Below the pieces are notes generated by a model. That model ran no database searches. It was not told the DNA's origin and was given only the letters and a program-made list of their open reading frames with translations. The translations under genes and the position numbers were made by a program. A stretch of DNA of 39,225 nt, from contig JAUNVR010000013.1 in the NCBI GenBank assembly GCA_030537595.1, forward strand, positions 1-39,225. The letters run 5' to 3'. This stretch comes from Eubacteriales bacterium (GTDB lineage Bacteria > Bacillota > Clostridia > Saccharofermentanales > DTU023). Shown here piece after piece: positions 18,054-26,438 of the stretch (the stretch's first letter is position 1; every line of letters starts with the position of its first letter).

Positions 18054-18824
18054 ATGGGTAAATTAGATGGAAGAGTAGCGCTGATTACGGGTTGTAGTTC
18101 GGGTATCGGTAAGCAAATCGCAATTCGCTACGCAGAAGAGGGCGCAAAACTTGCAATTTGTGCTCGGCGGATGGAGAAGCTTGAAGAGACAGCAAGGATT
18201 TGTCGGGAGAAGGGTGCTGAAGTACTCACAGTCAAAGTCGATATTGCGCTTGAAGCGGATCTGGAGCGGCTAGTTGAGCAGACAGTTGAGCGCTTTGGTA
18301 CAGTAGATATCCTAATCAACAATGCGATGTCCGGAGTTCCTTATACTCCACTGGAGGAGATGCCTTTTGATTATTTCGAGCATTTTGTAAAGACTATGCT
18401 CTTTAGTACAGTACGGCTTTCACAGCTTTGCTTTCCCTATATGAAGGGGCGAGATGGATCTATCATTAATCTTGGCTCATCGACCTCTTTAGGTGGGAAA
18501 AGTGACTTTTATCAAAGCGCTTACGGCACGATGAAAGGCGCAATTGCAGCCTTGACTCGCTGCACTGCAAGTGAGTGGGGAAAATATGGTATTCGGGCAA
18601 ATCTCATTTACCCCATTGTCGCTACGGAAGCAATTAATGATCCAGAAGGGCGTCATAAAGATTCTGGGATCTTAGAGGAGCTGGCAAAGAATCCGCTGCA
18701 GCGGGTCGGAGATGCATACCGAGACGTTGCCCCGGTGGCGGTTTTCTTAGGCTCTAGTGAAAGTTCATATATCACAGGCCAGGCCTTGAGAGCTGAGGGT
18801 GGACGCTTTATGGGGGTGTGTTAA
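18054..18824 (+). CDS. Short-chain dehydrogenase/reductase (FabG-like)
   Basis: A 256-residue classical SDR oxidoreductase. The cofactor loop TGCSSGIG is at 12-19, the structural NNA motif at 89-91, and the catalytic set is complete: Ser142 or Ser143, Tyr157 and Lys161 (Y-x3-K). Arg38/Arg39 after strand 2 suggests NADP(H). The C-terminus (TGQALRAEGGRFMG) matches the FabG-like group but the substrate is unknown. AAGGAG five bases upstream fixes the ATG; an in-frame TTG fifteen bases earlier overlaps that site and is unlikely. No fatty-acid synthesis gene is adjacent, so it should not be called FabG. Confidence 0.87.
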   Translation: MGKLDGRVALITGCSSGIGKQIAIRYAEEGAKLAICARRMEKLEETARICREKGAEVLTVKVDIALEADLERLVEQTVERFGTVDILINNAMSGVPYTPLEEMPFDYFEHFVKTMLFSTVRLSQLCFPYMKGRDGSIINLGSSTSLGGKSDFYQSAYGTMKGAIAALTRCTASEWGKYGIRANLIYPIVATEAINDPEGRHKDSGILEELAKNPLQRVGDAYRDVAPVAVFLGSSESSYITGQALRAEGGRFMGVC

Positions 18825-18880
18825 TTCCCCCCTCTTTGGCCTAGATTTGGCAGCTATATTGTCTGAAAGGAGAAATATGT

Positions 18881-19645
18881 ATGGAAATACGCGAATATGG
18901 GGCTCAGAATGAGCAGAAAGTGCTCTTACTGCCTGGGTCAATCAGCCATTACAGTTGGTATCTTCCCCTCGTAGACTTGTTACAGGAAAGCTGGCATGTC
19001 TACCTTGTTCTCTACGATGGATACACAGAGCCCTATGACTCTCCTTTTATCTCTACAGAAGATAGCTGCAATAAGATTTTAGATTATTGTCATCAGGAAG
19101 GGATTGAAAAATTTGAATTAGTTTATGGTCTCTCAATGGGTGGTGCTATTGCGAGTTTAATTTACCTAGCCGATCAGCTAAGTATCGATAATTTAATCAT
19201 CGACGGGACAGCAGAAATAGAAAAATCAACACCGTTTTTAACTAAATTAAATATCTGGCGATGTCTCTTAGGGATTAAACTAGTGCGCAAAAGCAAGACG
19301 ATCATGAAACTTGCCTTTCCAAAGGAGAGATGGCTTTGGCCGGGGGAAAATGAAGCTGAACACTATGCTGAAGTTTTTGATTTCATTAATCAGCTGAGTC
19401 TAGAAACAATTGACAATAGTATTATCACTTCATTGAATCTTAAGCTCCCGGATGAGCTGCCAAAGAACGAGACCAGGCTATTTCATATTTACGGATCACG
19501 AGAGGATAGGACTAACGATTGGACAAAATTATATCCGAGTATAAAGGTCCGAGAAATTCCGGATTGCGAGCATGGAGAACTCTGCATAATGAAGCCGCAT
19601 GAGCTAGTGGATTTAATTGAGGATTTAATCAAATCTGATAGCTGA
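18881..19645 (+). CDS. Alpha/beta-fold hydrolase
   Basis: A 254-residue soluble hydrolase with nucleophile elbow GLSMGG (Ser85), an LPGSISHYSW oxyanion segment near 17-26, a DDRT-like acid region (GSREDRTNDW) and a C-terminal His in CEHGELC. The layout parallels the 255-residue hydrolase at 8056-8823. An ATG four bases earlier is out of frame and stops after 11 codons; AAGGAG eight bases before 18881 supports this start. It follows the SDR gene closely and is the last gene before an ABC exporter pair. Substrate unknown. Confidence 0.82.
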   Translation: MEIREYGAQNEQKVLLLPGSISHYSWYLPLVDLLQESWHVYLVLYDGYTEPYDSPFISTEDSCNKILDYCHQEGIEKFELVYGLSMGGAIASLIYLADQLSIDNLIIDGTAEIEKSTPFLTKLNIWRCLLGIKLVRKSKTIMKLAFPKERWLWPGENEAEHYAEVFDFINQLSLETIDNSIITSLNLKLPDELPKNETRLFHIYGSREDRTNDWTKLYPSIKVREIPDCEHGELCIMKPHELVDLIEDLIKSDS

Positions 19646-19696
19646 GTGGCAGCCTATGCTTAAAAGATGCTAGTTGCTGGACAAGAGAGTGGCAGG

Positions 19697-19792
19697 ATGA
19701 AAGTGATAGATATAAAGCTAAGTTTAACTCGGAGAATAATTGATTCGCTAGATGCTGCAATAAAATATCTGGATGAAAGAGCTCATGATTAA
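19697..19792 (+). CDS. Possible 31-residue leader peptide before the ABC exporter
   Basis: A short frame whose product begins MKVIDIKLSLTRRIIDSL and continues to a charged, amphipathic end. It finishes as ATGATTAA, so its stop overlaps the second in-frame ATG of the ABC gene. GAGAG about seven bases upstream is only a weak ribosome site. If translated it could couple expression of the exporter, as leader peptides do for some drug-efflux genes. There is no independent support; it could be chance. Confidence 0.25.
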   Translation: MKVIDIKLSLTRRIIDSLDAAIKYLDERAHD

Positions 19793-21554
19793 GAAATATT
19801 ACGAACAGTTCAAGTGGTTTCTCAAGTACTATAAAAGACGCTATATCATGGCGTTTTTGGTCATGATAATAGTCAAGATACTGATGCTTATGCCACCGAG
19901 AATCATCGGCAAGGTGGTTGACGAGATTGTCGGCAATACGCTTACTTGGTCGACTTTAAAATTCCAAGTCCTGAGCCTGATTGGCCTGATCGTCGTGATC
20001 TACTTTGCTGACTTTTTCTGGAGCTATAATCTCTTTCGGGCAGCGGATGAGATTTCTTATCTTGCCAGAGATCGGATCTTTAAGCAGCTCTTGAAACAGG
20101 GTCCAGACTTCTATAGTAGATATACTACAGGTGCCCTGATGGCTAGGGCGACGAGTGATGTCAATGCACTAAGCGATCTTTCAGCCTATGGCATGATGAC
20201 GGCGGTCGATTCTACCTTCTGGCCAATTCTCCTATTTGCCTTCATGCTGGGGATTTCTTGGCAGTTGACCCTAGCATCTATCGTACCGCTGCCTTTCGTT
20301 ATCTTCTTTTCAAAATACGTTGGCGAGAAACTCTATAAGCGATATGAAGAGGCACAAGTAGCATTCGAAGGTCTGAATCAGGCAGTATTAGAGGGAGTAT
20401 CTGGTGTCCGTGTAGTCCGAGCCTACAATCTGGAAGATAAAGAGAGTGAACGCTTTAAGGAGAGTGCCGACTACCTATTTAAGAAGAATATGCAGGCATG
20501 TCTTCTAACACAGCTGTATTCACCCGTGGCTCAGTTCTTTCCAGGCTTAGCATTCTTAATCGCCGTGGGGCTGGGTGTGGTTCTAATTACTGCCAATAAG
20601 CTTTCGATTGGGGAATTGACGACCTTTCTATTCTATTTAGGCTTTTTCATTGGGCCGATGTTTGCCATCGGACAATTTATCAATATAGGTCAACGTGGCT
20701 CCGCCTCGATGGAGCGCATTGATGAGCTCTTAAACGAGCCAGTGAAAATAGACGACAGCCTAATTACGGAGGACTTGCCGGAGGAGTATTCCGTAGAATT
20801 TAGAGATTTCTGCTTCAGCTATCCAGGCTCTGATTCAGAAGTTTTAACCGGGATTAAGTTCTCGCTCAAAGCCGGCCAGACACTCGGCATTGTAGGCCCG
20901 GTGGGCAGTGGCAAAAGCACAATTGTAGAACAGCTACTCCACTTTTACCCATTGCCTGAGTCGAAGATCTTCCTGGGCGGGAAGGACCTTGCGAAAATTG
21001 AGAGGAAGAAACTGCGTTCAGTCATATCCTACGCACCGCAGGATAATTTCCTCTTTTCTAAATCTATCAGAGAAAATATCTTGCTCGGGCAGAGTAATGA
21101 GCTGAGTCGCGAAGCGGCGGAAAGTAAATTACAAGCAGTTATAGAATGGGCAGATCTCGAGAAGGACCTTGCTGAAATGCCTGCTGGCCTCGAGACAGAA
21201 GTCGGTGAGAAGGGTATTGCCATTTCAGGTGGCCAGAAGCAGCGCGTCTGCATAGCGAGGACTTTGATGGAGGATTCAGAGCTCTTAATCCTAGATGATT
21301 GCCTCTCTGCAGTCGATGCAATCACTGAAGAAAACATCCTCTCAGCGCTTAGGCAAGTCAGAGGAGGGAGGACGACTCTAATTGTCGCCCATCGACTTTC
21401 TGCTGTGAGGGATGCCGATTTGATTATCGTTGTGCAAGATGGCCAGATTACGAATAGCGGGAGCCATCAAGAACTAATTGAAACGTCGGCTTGGTATCGT
21501 GAGCAATATGAGCGTCAACAGTTATCTGAAGAGGTAAGTCGTGAAGAAAGATAG
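19785..21554 (+). CDS. Heterodimeric ABC exporter subunit with degenerate ATP site
   Basis: A 589-residue half-transporter: six membrane helices to about residue 310, then an ATPase domain with Walker A GPVGSGKS near 371, canonical signature ISGGQKQR near 480 and Walker B LLILDDCLSAVD near 502. The second Asp of that motif replaces the catalytic Glu. This is the mark of the non-hydrolysing partner in BmrCD, LmrCD and TM287/288-type multidrug exporters. The downstream gene overlaps by 14 bases and supplies the other half. Start: ATG at 19773 (four codons upstream) or this one; neither has a good Shine-Dalgarno, and overlap with a short leader frame favours this one. Confidence 0.88.
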   Translation: MIKKYYEQFKWFLKYYKRRYIMAFLVMIIVKILMLMPPRIIGKVVDEIVGNTLTWSTLKFQVLSLIGLIVVIYFADFFWSYNLFRAADEISYLARDRIFKQLLKQGPDFYSRYTTGALMARATSDVNALSDLSAYGMMTAVDSTFWPILLFAFMLGISWQLTLASIVPLPFVIFFSKYVGEKLYKRYEEAQVAFEGLNQAVLEGVSGVRVVRAYNLEDKESERFKESADYLFKKNMQACLLTQLYSPVAQFFPGLAFLIAVGLGVVLITANKLSIGELTTFLFYLGFFIGPMFAIGQFINIGQRGSASMERIDELLNEPVKIDDSLITEDLPEEYSVEFRDFCFSYPGSDSEVLTGIKFSLKAGQTLGIVGPVGSGKSTIVEQLLHFYPLPESKIFLGGKDLAKIERKKLRSVISYAPQDNFLFSKSIRENILLGQSNELSREAAESKLQAVIEWADLEKDLAEMPAGLETEVGEKGIAISGGQKQRVCIARTLMEDSELLILDDCLSAVDAITEENILSALRQVRGGRTTLIVAHRLSAVRDADLIIVVQDGQITNSGSHQELIETSAWYREQYERQQLSEEVSREER

Positions 21555-23298
21555 TAAGCATAATCCTAAGACTTGGTCGCGTCTCTTTCGCTACGCCTTG
21601 CGCAGCAAATTAAGTCTCTTTACTGGTCTAGTATTGGAGTTTGTAGGGATTGGGGCCAGAATCTATATGCCCATAGTCTTGGCTAAAATTTTAGATAGCG
21701 AGAGTCTGCAGCAGGGCATTGCCGACCCAGCAAGTTTCAAGAATTATCTCTTGCTGTACCTTGCCCTCGTTGTCCTAGCTTCAATCTGTGCCTACTGCGC
21801 AGGTCTAGCTCTGCAGTTCATGGGTAACAAAATAGCCAATTATATCCAGCTCGATGTCTTTACACATTTGCAGAAATTGCCAATCAGCTACTTTGACAGC
21901 CTGCCCGCTGGTAAGGTCGTGTCGAGAGTAACCAATGACAGCAAGACGATTCGGGACCTCTTTGCAGGTACGATGGTGAAGTTGCTGTCAGTGACCTTTC
22001 TAGTAATTACTTCTTACGTCATGCTATTTAGACTCGACTATCGTCTATTTCTACTAGGCTTAATCTCGCCAGCCCTGGTTCTACTGATGATCAGATCCTT
22101 TACCAGAAAATCTCAGCCAATCATCCGGAGGTCGCGGCTTCTCCTGGCCGAGATCAACAGTTCCTTAAATGAGAGCATCACGGGTATTAAATTAATCCAG
22201 AGCCTGAATCGAGAAGATAAAACTTACAGCGAGATTGATCAGACCAGTGAAAAATACTATCGTGCAGGCAGGGACTTAACCTTCCTCTACTCATATAGCT
22301 CCTATACTCTGACTACTGCGATTGGTACTCTGATGCTCGTCATAATCATCAGCTATTTCGGAGTCGGAAAACTGACTGCACGCTGGCCAGTGCCCATCGG
22401 CAGTTTGTATATCTTCGTCCAATACATGATGAACATTAGCGATAGCCTAAATCAGATCATGGAGCGAATGACTGCTTTGGTCAATGCGAAGGGTGCAGCA
22501 GATCATATTTTCGAGTTACTTGAAGAAGAGACCATAGCGGACACCGCTGGTAGCACTGCGCAGATTCAAGGGGAAATAGCCTTTAAGAATGTCGACTTTG
22601 CTTACAAAGATGAGCTGGTACTGAAGAATTTCTCCTTCGAGGCAAAATCCGGGTCAACCGTCGCCTTTGTCGGGCCAACGGGTTCTGGTAAGAGCACTAT
22701 CATGAATCTGCTATTTGGCTTCTATGAAGCAGGTAAAGGCGAGATTTTAATTGATGGTAAAGCACTTGAAGACTATGATATTCAGAAATTACGTCGCCAA
22801 ATGGCCATAGTCCTACAAGACCCGTATCTCTTCACCGACAGTATCTACGGCAATATCTCCATGCATAACGAGGAGATCAGTGTCGAAATGGCAGAACAGG
22901 CTCTACGCGAAGTTGGTGGCGGCCCTCTGCTTGAGCGTTTAGAAAGAGGCATTATGAGTCCAGTTAGGGAGAGGGGAGCAGGTTTCTCCACTGGTGAGAG
23001 GCAGTTGATTTCCTTTGCGAGGGCATTAGCTCAGGATCCCCAAATTCTCGTACTAGATGAGGCTACGGCTAATATAGACTCAGAGACCGAAGCGCTAATT
23101 CAAAATGGCATTAGTAAATTAAAAGAGGGTAGAACTACCCTCTTAATAGCGCACCGTCTCTCGACGATTAAAGATTGCGAATGTATATACGTTCTCGATC
23201 ACGGCAGAATAGCCGAGTCTGGAACACATACTGAACTGCTTGCCTTAAATGGCCTCTATGCAAAGATGTACAGAGAACAATCTAAGTCGGTAGCCTGA
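21541..23298 (+). CDS. Heterodimeric ABC exporter subunit with catalytic Walker B
   Basis: A 585-residue half-transporter, partner of the preceding gene. Six helices in the first 310 residues, Walker A GPTGSGKS near 377, an atypical signature FSTGERQL near 482 (normally LSGGQ), and a canonical Walker B LVLDEAT with catalytic Glu near 505, then IAHR. Its aberrant signature faces the defective Walker B of the partner, so the degeneracy of one composite ATP site is complementary, as in known heterodimeric drug exporters. It begins with GTG; GAGG six bases upstream lies inside the end of the first gene, giving coupling. It converges with the serpin gene with only two bases between stops. Confidence 0.9.
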   Translation: MKKDSKHNPKTWSRLFRYALRSKLSLFTGLVLEFVGIGARIYMPIVLAKILDSESLQQGIADPASFKNYLLLYLALVVLASICAYCAGLALQFMGNKIANYIQLDVFTHLQKLPISYFDSLPAGKVVSRVTNDSKTIRDLFAGTMVKLLSVTFLVITSYVMLFRLDYRLFLLGLISPALVLLMIRSFTRKSQPIIRRSRLLLAEINSSLNESITGIKLIQSLNREDKTYSEIDQTSEKYYRAGRDLTFLYSYSSYTLTTAIGTLMLVIIISYFGVGKLTARWPVPIGSLYIFVQYMMNISDSLNQIMERMTALVNAKGAADHIFELLEEETIADTAGSTAQIQGEIAFKNVDFAYKDELVLKNFSFEAKSGSTVAFVGPTGSGKSTIMNLLFGFYEAGKGEILIDGKALEDYDIQKLRRQMAIVLQDPYLFTDSIYGNISMHNEEISVEMAEQALREVGGGPLLERLERGIMSPVRERGAGFSTGERQLISFARALAQDPQILVLDEATANIDSETEALIQNGISKLKEGRTTLLIAHRLSTIKDCECIYVLDHGRIAESGTHTELLALNGLYAKMYREQSKSVA

Positions 23299-23315
23299 TC
23301 CTATTCACTAGGATC
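23297..23315. terminator. Small hairpin shared by convergent stops
   Basis: GATCCTA (23297-23303) pairs with TAGGATC (23309-23315) around a five-base loop. It covers the stop codons of the ABC gene (plus) and the serpin gene (minus). It lacks a U tract, so a terminator role is only possible. Confidence 0.3.
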
Positions 23316-24653
23316 CATGACAACAGCTTCGAATAGGCAGATTTCTTGGGGATCTTTAATTACGAAGGCAAATGGTCGATTGAAGTGCAGGGCGATGAAG
23401 TCTTCAGCAGCTGCAATGCTAGCCCCTTCGAAATCAATAGTAGTTACTGCAGCGGCCTTGCTTCCTTCCTCGAAGACCTCGATTTTAGCGGCCTGTTTAG
23501 AACTTTTGATGAAGATCTCTTGATCCTCAACAAGTAGGTCGATCTGACTGCCATATTTTGGGCTAAAGAGCTCCTCTAAGCCGATTTTGGATAGTAGTTC
23601 TTTTAGATCATAATTGCTCTCGATAGTAAACTTTGGCAGTTTCAATTCTACCCTGTAGGACTCAAAAGTGATCTTCTCGCTATTATTTTGGAAGTGACGT
23701 AGTGCCTCTTGTGGGCTCACATCATCCTTGGGGAGGATCAAGATCATTGACGTGCCACTCAGATATGCTTTCCTGAGATATTGAGCGTAATCATCTTCTG
23801 CGTAACGCATGTCGTTAGCTGCAGTCTGATTCATCATGTCAACAGTGACGCTTGAACCGTCTGATTTTGTAAATTCTTCTCTGGCTGTATCTTCAGGCAT
23901 GAATTCAGTTTCCCACCTAGCATCTAGGGTAGTGATATTCATCAGTATGCTGATTATTTCTGGGTTCAAATCTTCCTTGTAAAATTCTGGTATTAAGCCA
24001 GCAGTCTTTTCATCAATCAACTTGTTCAGTGCGGCAGTTAGCTCGTCTGTTCTGCTCAGATCCATCTGGTAGAGGAGGGGCCTGAAATTAGCTGCATAAT
24101 CTAGGTATTCAGCTTTGAAGTTCAGCTGATCTGAAATCAGCAGTAGATTCTGGATATTGAATGAATTATCGTCAGATTGGCAGTAGTTAGCAAAAATAGA
24201 CAAATTATCTAGCTTGCTGTCCTCAGCAAAGTGATTTGCTTCCAGTTTAGCTTTCAATTCCTCAGCCAGATCACCCGAGGTACCTCCAAGGAGTAGCTCA
24301 TAACAGAGCCAGGTGGAAATAGGGGAGTAGATATAGTTCTTGTCGGCTAAGCTACTATCGCCAGCGAGTGTCTTCTCGGCAAAATCTAAAGAATTCTTGT
24401 CAATAGTCGTTAACGCTTCTAGATAACTATCTATTTCTTCTGGAGATTGATCACTTAGAGCTGTGAGCTCCTTGAATTCCAACTTAGCTGCTTTCAAGGC
24501 ATCAGCATTTGCAGATTCGCTATCAGCGTCATTGTTAGGGGAGTTAAGAGCTGGGTCAGTTCTTTCATCAAGATCAGAATTCAATTGTTCGCAGCCCGCT
24601 AAAATGCCAACTGAGAAAAGTAGAACGAGGATAAGTGTTAAGTAGCGCTTCAT
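23301..24653 (-). CDS. Lipoprotein serpin (serine protease inhibitor)
   Basis: A 450-residue surface-anchored serpin. The first 20 residues are a lipoprotein signal peptide ending in the lipobox LAGC, then an acidic linker, then a full-length serpin fold (about 370 residues). The hinge EEGSKAAAV has the small residues (P12-P10 Ala) required for insertion of the reactive loop, so it is predicted to be inhibitory. The serpin signature FNRPFAFVIKD lies near the C-terminus. The scissile bond probably falls in the stretch FEGASIAAA, so small P1 residues (Gly, Ala or Ser) would favour elastase- or subtilisin-like proteases. The start ATG has GGGAG five bases upstream and lies downstream of a consensus -10; an earlier in-frame ATG at 24686 would lie upstream of the transcription start. 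It follows the histidine kinase gene by 54 bases on the same strand. Confidence 0.93.
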   Translation of the reverse strand: MKRYLTLILVLLFSVGILAGCEQLNSDLDERTDPALNSPNNDADSESANADALKAAKLEFKELTALSDQSPEEIDSYLEALTTIDKNSLDFAEKTLAGDSSLADKNYIYSPISTWLCYELLLGGTSGDLAEELKAKLEANHFAEDSKLDNLSIFANYCQSDDNSFNIQNLLLISDQLNFKAEYLDYAANFRPLLYQMDLSRTDELTAALNKLIDEKTAGLIPEFYKEDLNPEIISILMNITTLDARWETEFMPEDTAREEFTKSDGSSVTVDMMNQTAANDMRYAEDDYAQYLRKAYLSGTSMILILPKDDVSPQEALRHFQNNSEKITFESYRVELKLPKFTIESNYDLKELLSKIGLEELFSPKYGSQIDLLVEDQEIFIKSSKQAAKIEVFEEGSKAAAVTTIDFEGASIAAAEDFIALHFNRPFAFVIKDPQEICLFEAVVMDPSE

Positions 24654-24686
24654 AAAAGCTCCCTTCTTATCTTCATACGTACTCAT

Positions 24687-24695
24687 ATTATAGCA
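24687..24695 (-). promoter_or_regulatory. Extended -10 promoter of the serpin gene
   Basis: TGCTATAAT on the minus strand: a perfect TATAAT with the TG extension. There is no good -35 at 17 bases. It lies inside the 54-base gap after the histidine kinase, so the serpin can be expressed on its own as well as by readthrough. Confidence 0.6.
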
Positions 24696-24707
24696 TGGTA
24701 GAATTAA

Positions 24708-25598
24708 TCATTTTTTGAATTCTAAGGTCAAAATGAAGCAATTCTCCTCGCTCTCGGCCTTCACTTCGCCGCCCATCTTCTCCGTCAGCGATTTAACTAT
24801 GGTTAGGCCGAGTCCCGACGAATTAGCGCTTCTGGCGCGATCTGCCTTATAAAAGCGGTTGAAGACATTTTCAATTTCAAGCTCTCCGACGTCCGGAAAA
24901 TCATTTTTAAAAATTATTTTAAGTTTAGATCCTAGATCCTGAGCTTCTATTTCAAGCAGGCTTTGGCCATGATAAATAGCATTTTCAATAAGGTTGTTGA
25001 AAATACGCTGGAAGGCCATGTAATTAGCACGAAGCAGAATTTCTTCAGTGGGTAGTTTGAGCTTCAGCTGGATTGCCGCTTCCTCAAACTTCTTATTGAA
25101 GGAGAGTATTGAGGTCTTTAGTAAGGCGATTAGTTCCAACTCCTCTTCTACTAAGTGATAGCGCTCATCTTCTAGCTTGATATAGTCGAAGAAATTTTCT
25201 AAAAGATCCCTGAGTTCTGTAATTCTGGCTTCTATTATTGCATTATATTTTTTGCTCTGCCTGGGATCAGAGGAGCGTTCTAGGAGTTGAAAATAGCCGG
25301 CAAGAGAAGTCAGGGGAGTCCTGATATCGTGAGAAATATTACTGATTGTCTCTTTGAGCTCATGATCACGTCTGAGGAAGTTTTCCCGTTCTTCCTTGCG
25401 CTGTCGAATCAATTTATTTAAAAGAGACTGAAGCTCCCTTAGCTCGCGAAAGCGAAGGGAGCTAGTAAGTTCCTTATTGCTCTGATTATCACTCAGAAAC
25501 TCAATCTGCTTCCGAATCTCTCTGATCTCTTGCCTATAGAGCAGTAAGATTAAAAGCAAAATAAGTAGTAAAAGAATTAGCAGGTAAACTAGGTACAC
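24708..25598 (-). CDS. Sensor histidine kinase with minimal sensor region
   Basis: A 296-residue kinase. One very hydrophobic segment (residues 2-20) begins at the start codon and leads into a coiled-coil-like stretch (22-80), then the HisKA domain with phospho-accepting His90 in SHDIRTPLTSL, the N-box NNLIENAIYHG, and the G-box SGLGLTIVKSL. There is no extracellular sensor domain, which suggests that the adjacent ABC transporter or the membrane itself provides the signal. It begins with GTG directly after the TAG of the permease gene, with GGAG upstream, so translation is coupled. It is the fourth gene of the RR-ATPase-permease-kinase cluster. Confidence 0.92.
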   Translation of the reverse strand: MYLVYLLILLLLILLLILLLYRQEIREIRKQIEFLSDNQSNKELTSSLRFRELRELQSLLNKLIRQRKEERENFLRRDHELKETISNISHDIRTPLTSLAGYFQLLERSSDPRQSKKYNAIIEARITELRDLLENFFDYIKLEDERYHLVEEELELIALLKTSILSFNKKFEEAAIQLKLKLPTEEILLRANYMAFQRIFNNLIENAIYHGQSLLEIEAQDLGSKLKIIFKNDFPDVGELEIENVFNRFYKADRARSANSSGLGLTIVKSLTEKMGGEVKAESEENCFILTLEFKK

Positions 25599-26438
25599 CT
25601 ATCTGATCTCCATTCTGCGTAAGCGACAGACTGCGAGTCCAGTATAGACTAGGCCAAAGCCGAGAGCGAGTGGTAGGGTCAGTCTTAAGATCTCTGGCTT
25701 AAAGCTTTCTTGTTGATAGAAGTATTTCAACGTATATTTGACGAAATACTCTGATGATAGATTCATAGCATTAGCAAACATCCTCAGGAAAAGATCGAAA
25801 ATTCCACCAGAGATGATTGTTGCGAAGATTATAGTGAAGACCTTGCTCTTCGTGAGGTAAGCACAGAGAATGATGAGTGCAGAAAGAGCGGTAGAGATCA
25901 AGCAGTAGGGTCCCCAGTAAATGGCGAAGTCATAGAAGTTCCCGAAATTTACCTGTCCGACCGAGATCAGGTTACCGAGAATAGCAGAGAAGAAAAGAGA
26001 TATGACCTGTGCTACAGATACGATAAAGGCGACAAGTATTTTAGAGATCACGAGTTGACTGCGGCGTTTGGAACTCAAGGGTATATTCTTGATATAACCT
26101 GTATCGAGCTCACTCACTACAAAGAGGGTCATAAAGATCAAGAGGCTATAGATAGCTACGTTATTCATAGCATACATCAGGTACCCGACGCTCATCTCAT
26201 CCTTGGTCGTGCTTTTGAGTATGTCTACTTGTTCCTCTGTTAGTTGCGCCTGCCTATCAGCTTGAGTCGAAACATTGATATTGCTGTTGCCGATAGTCAT
26301 CTCTTGGAAGCGATCACTCAGCAGGAAGCTAAAAAAGCAGCTTAATAAGATTAAGACAGAGAAATTGATGATTAAGATTAGGTAGAAACTGCGCGAATTT
26401 AATGTCCGTTTGAGATCCATTCTTACTGTATTAAGCAT
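25599..26438 (-). CDS. ABC-2 type permease (BcrB-like)
   Basis: A 279-residue integral membrane protein with about six hydrophobic segments. The first (about 17-38) is followed by a polar external loop of some 60 residues (SDRFQEM through DEMSVGYLMY), the usual layout of ABC-2 permeases of peptide-resistance transporters. It has no ATPase motif and pairs with the ATPase encoded just upstream, whose last codons it overlaps. The start may instead be a GTG nine bases earlier; the ribosome site AAAGGA fits neither start ideally. Likely role: removal of bacitracin-, lantibiotic- or similar peptides from the membrane, by analogy with BcrAB and CprABC. Confidence 0.82.
   Translation of the reverse strand: MLNTVRMDLKRTLNSRSFYLILIINFSVLILLSCFFSFLLSDRFQEMTIGNSNINVSTQADRQAQLTEEQVDILKSTTKDEMSVGYLMYAMNNVAIYSLLIFMTLFVVSELDTGYIKNIPLSSKRRSQLVISKILVAFIVSVAQVISLFFSAILGNLISVGQVNFGNFYDFAIYWGPYCLISTALSALIILCAYLTKSKVFTIIFATIISGGIFDLFLRMFANAMNLSSEYFVKYTLKYFYQQESFKPEILRLTLPLALGFGLVYTGLAVCRLRRMEIR

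Noticed and set aside
18054-18824. Naming the SDR gene fabG
   Set aside because: No acyl carrier protein or other fatty-acid synthesis gene is adjacent and SDR motifs do not fix the substrate.
19644-19695. Direct repeat GAGTGGCAG at 19644-19652 and 19687-19695
   Set aside because: Only nine bases, two copies, no mobile-element gene or target-site context.
24654-24686. An 11-residue N-terminal extension of the serpin from an upstream ATG
   Set aside because: That ATG lies one base after the consensus -10, so it would be upstream of the transcription start, and the lipoprotein signal peptide begins naturally at 24653 behind GGGAG.
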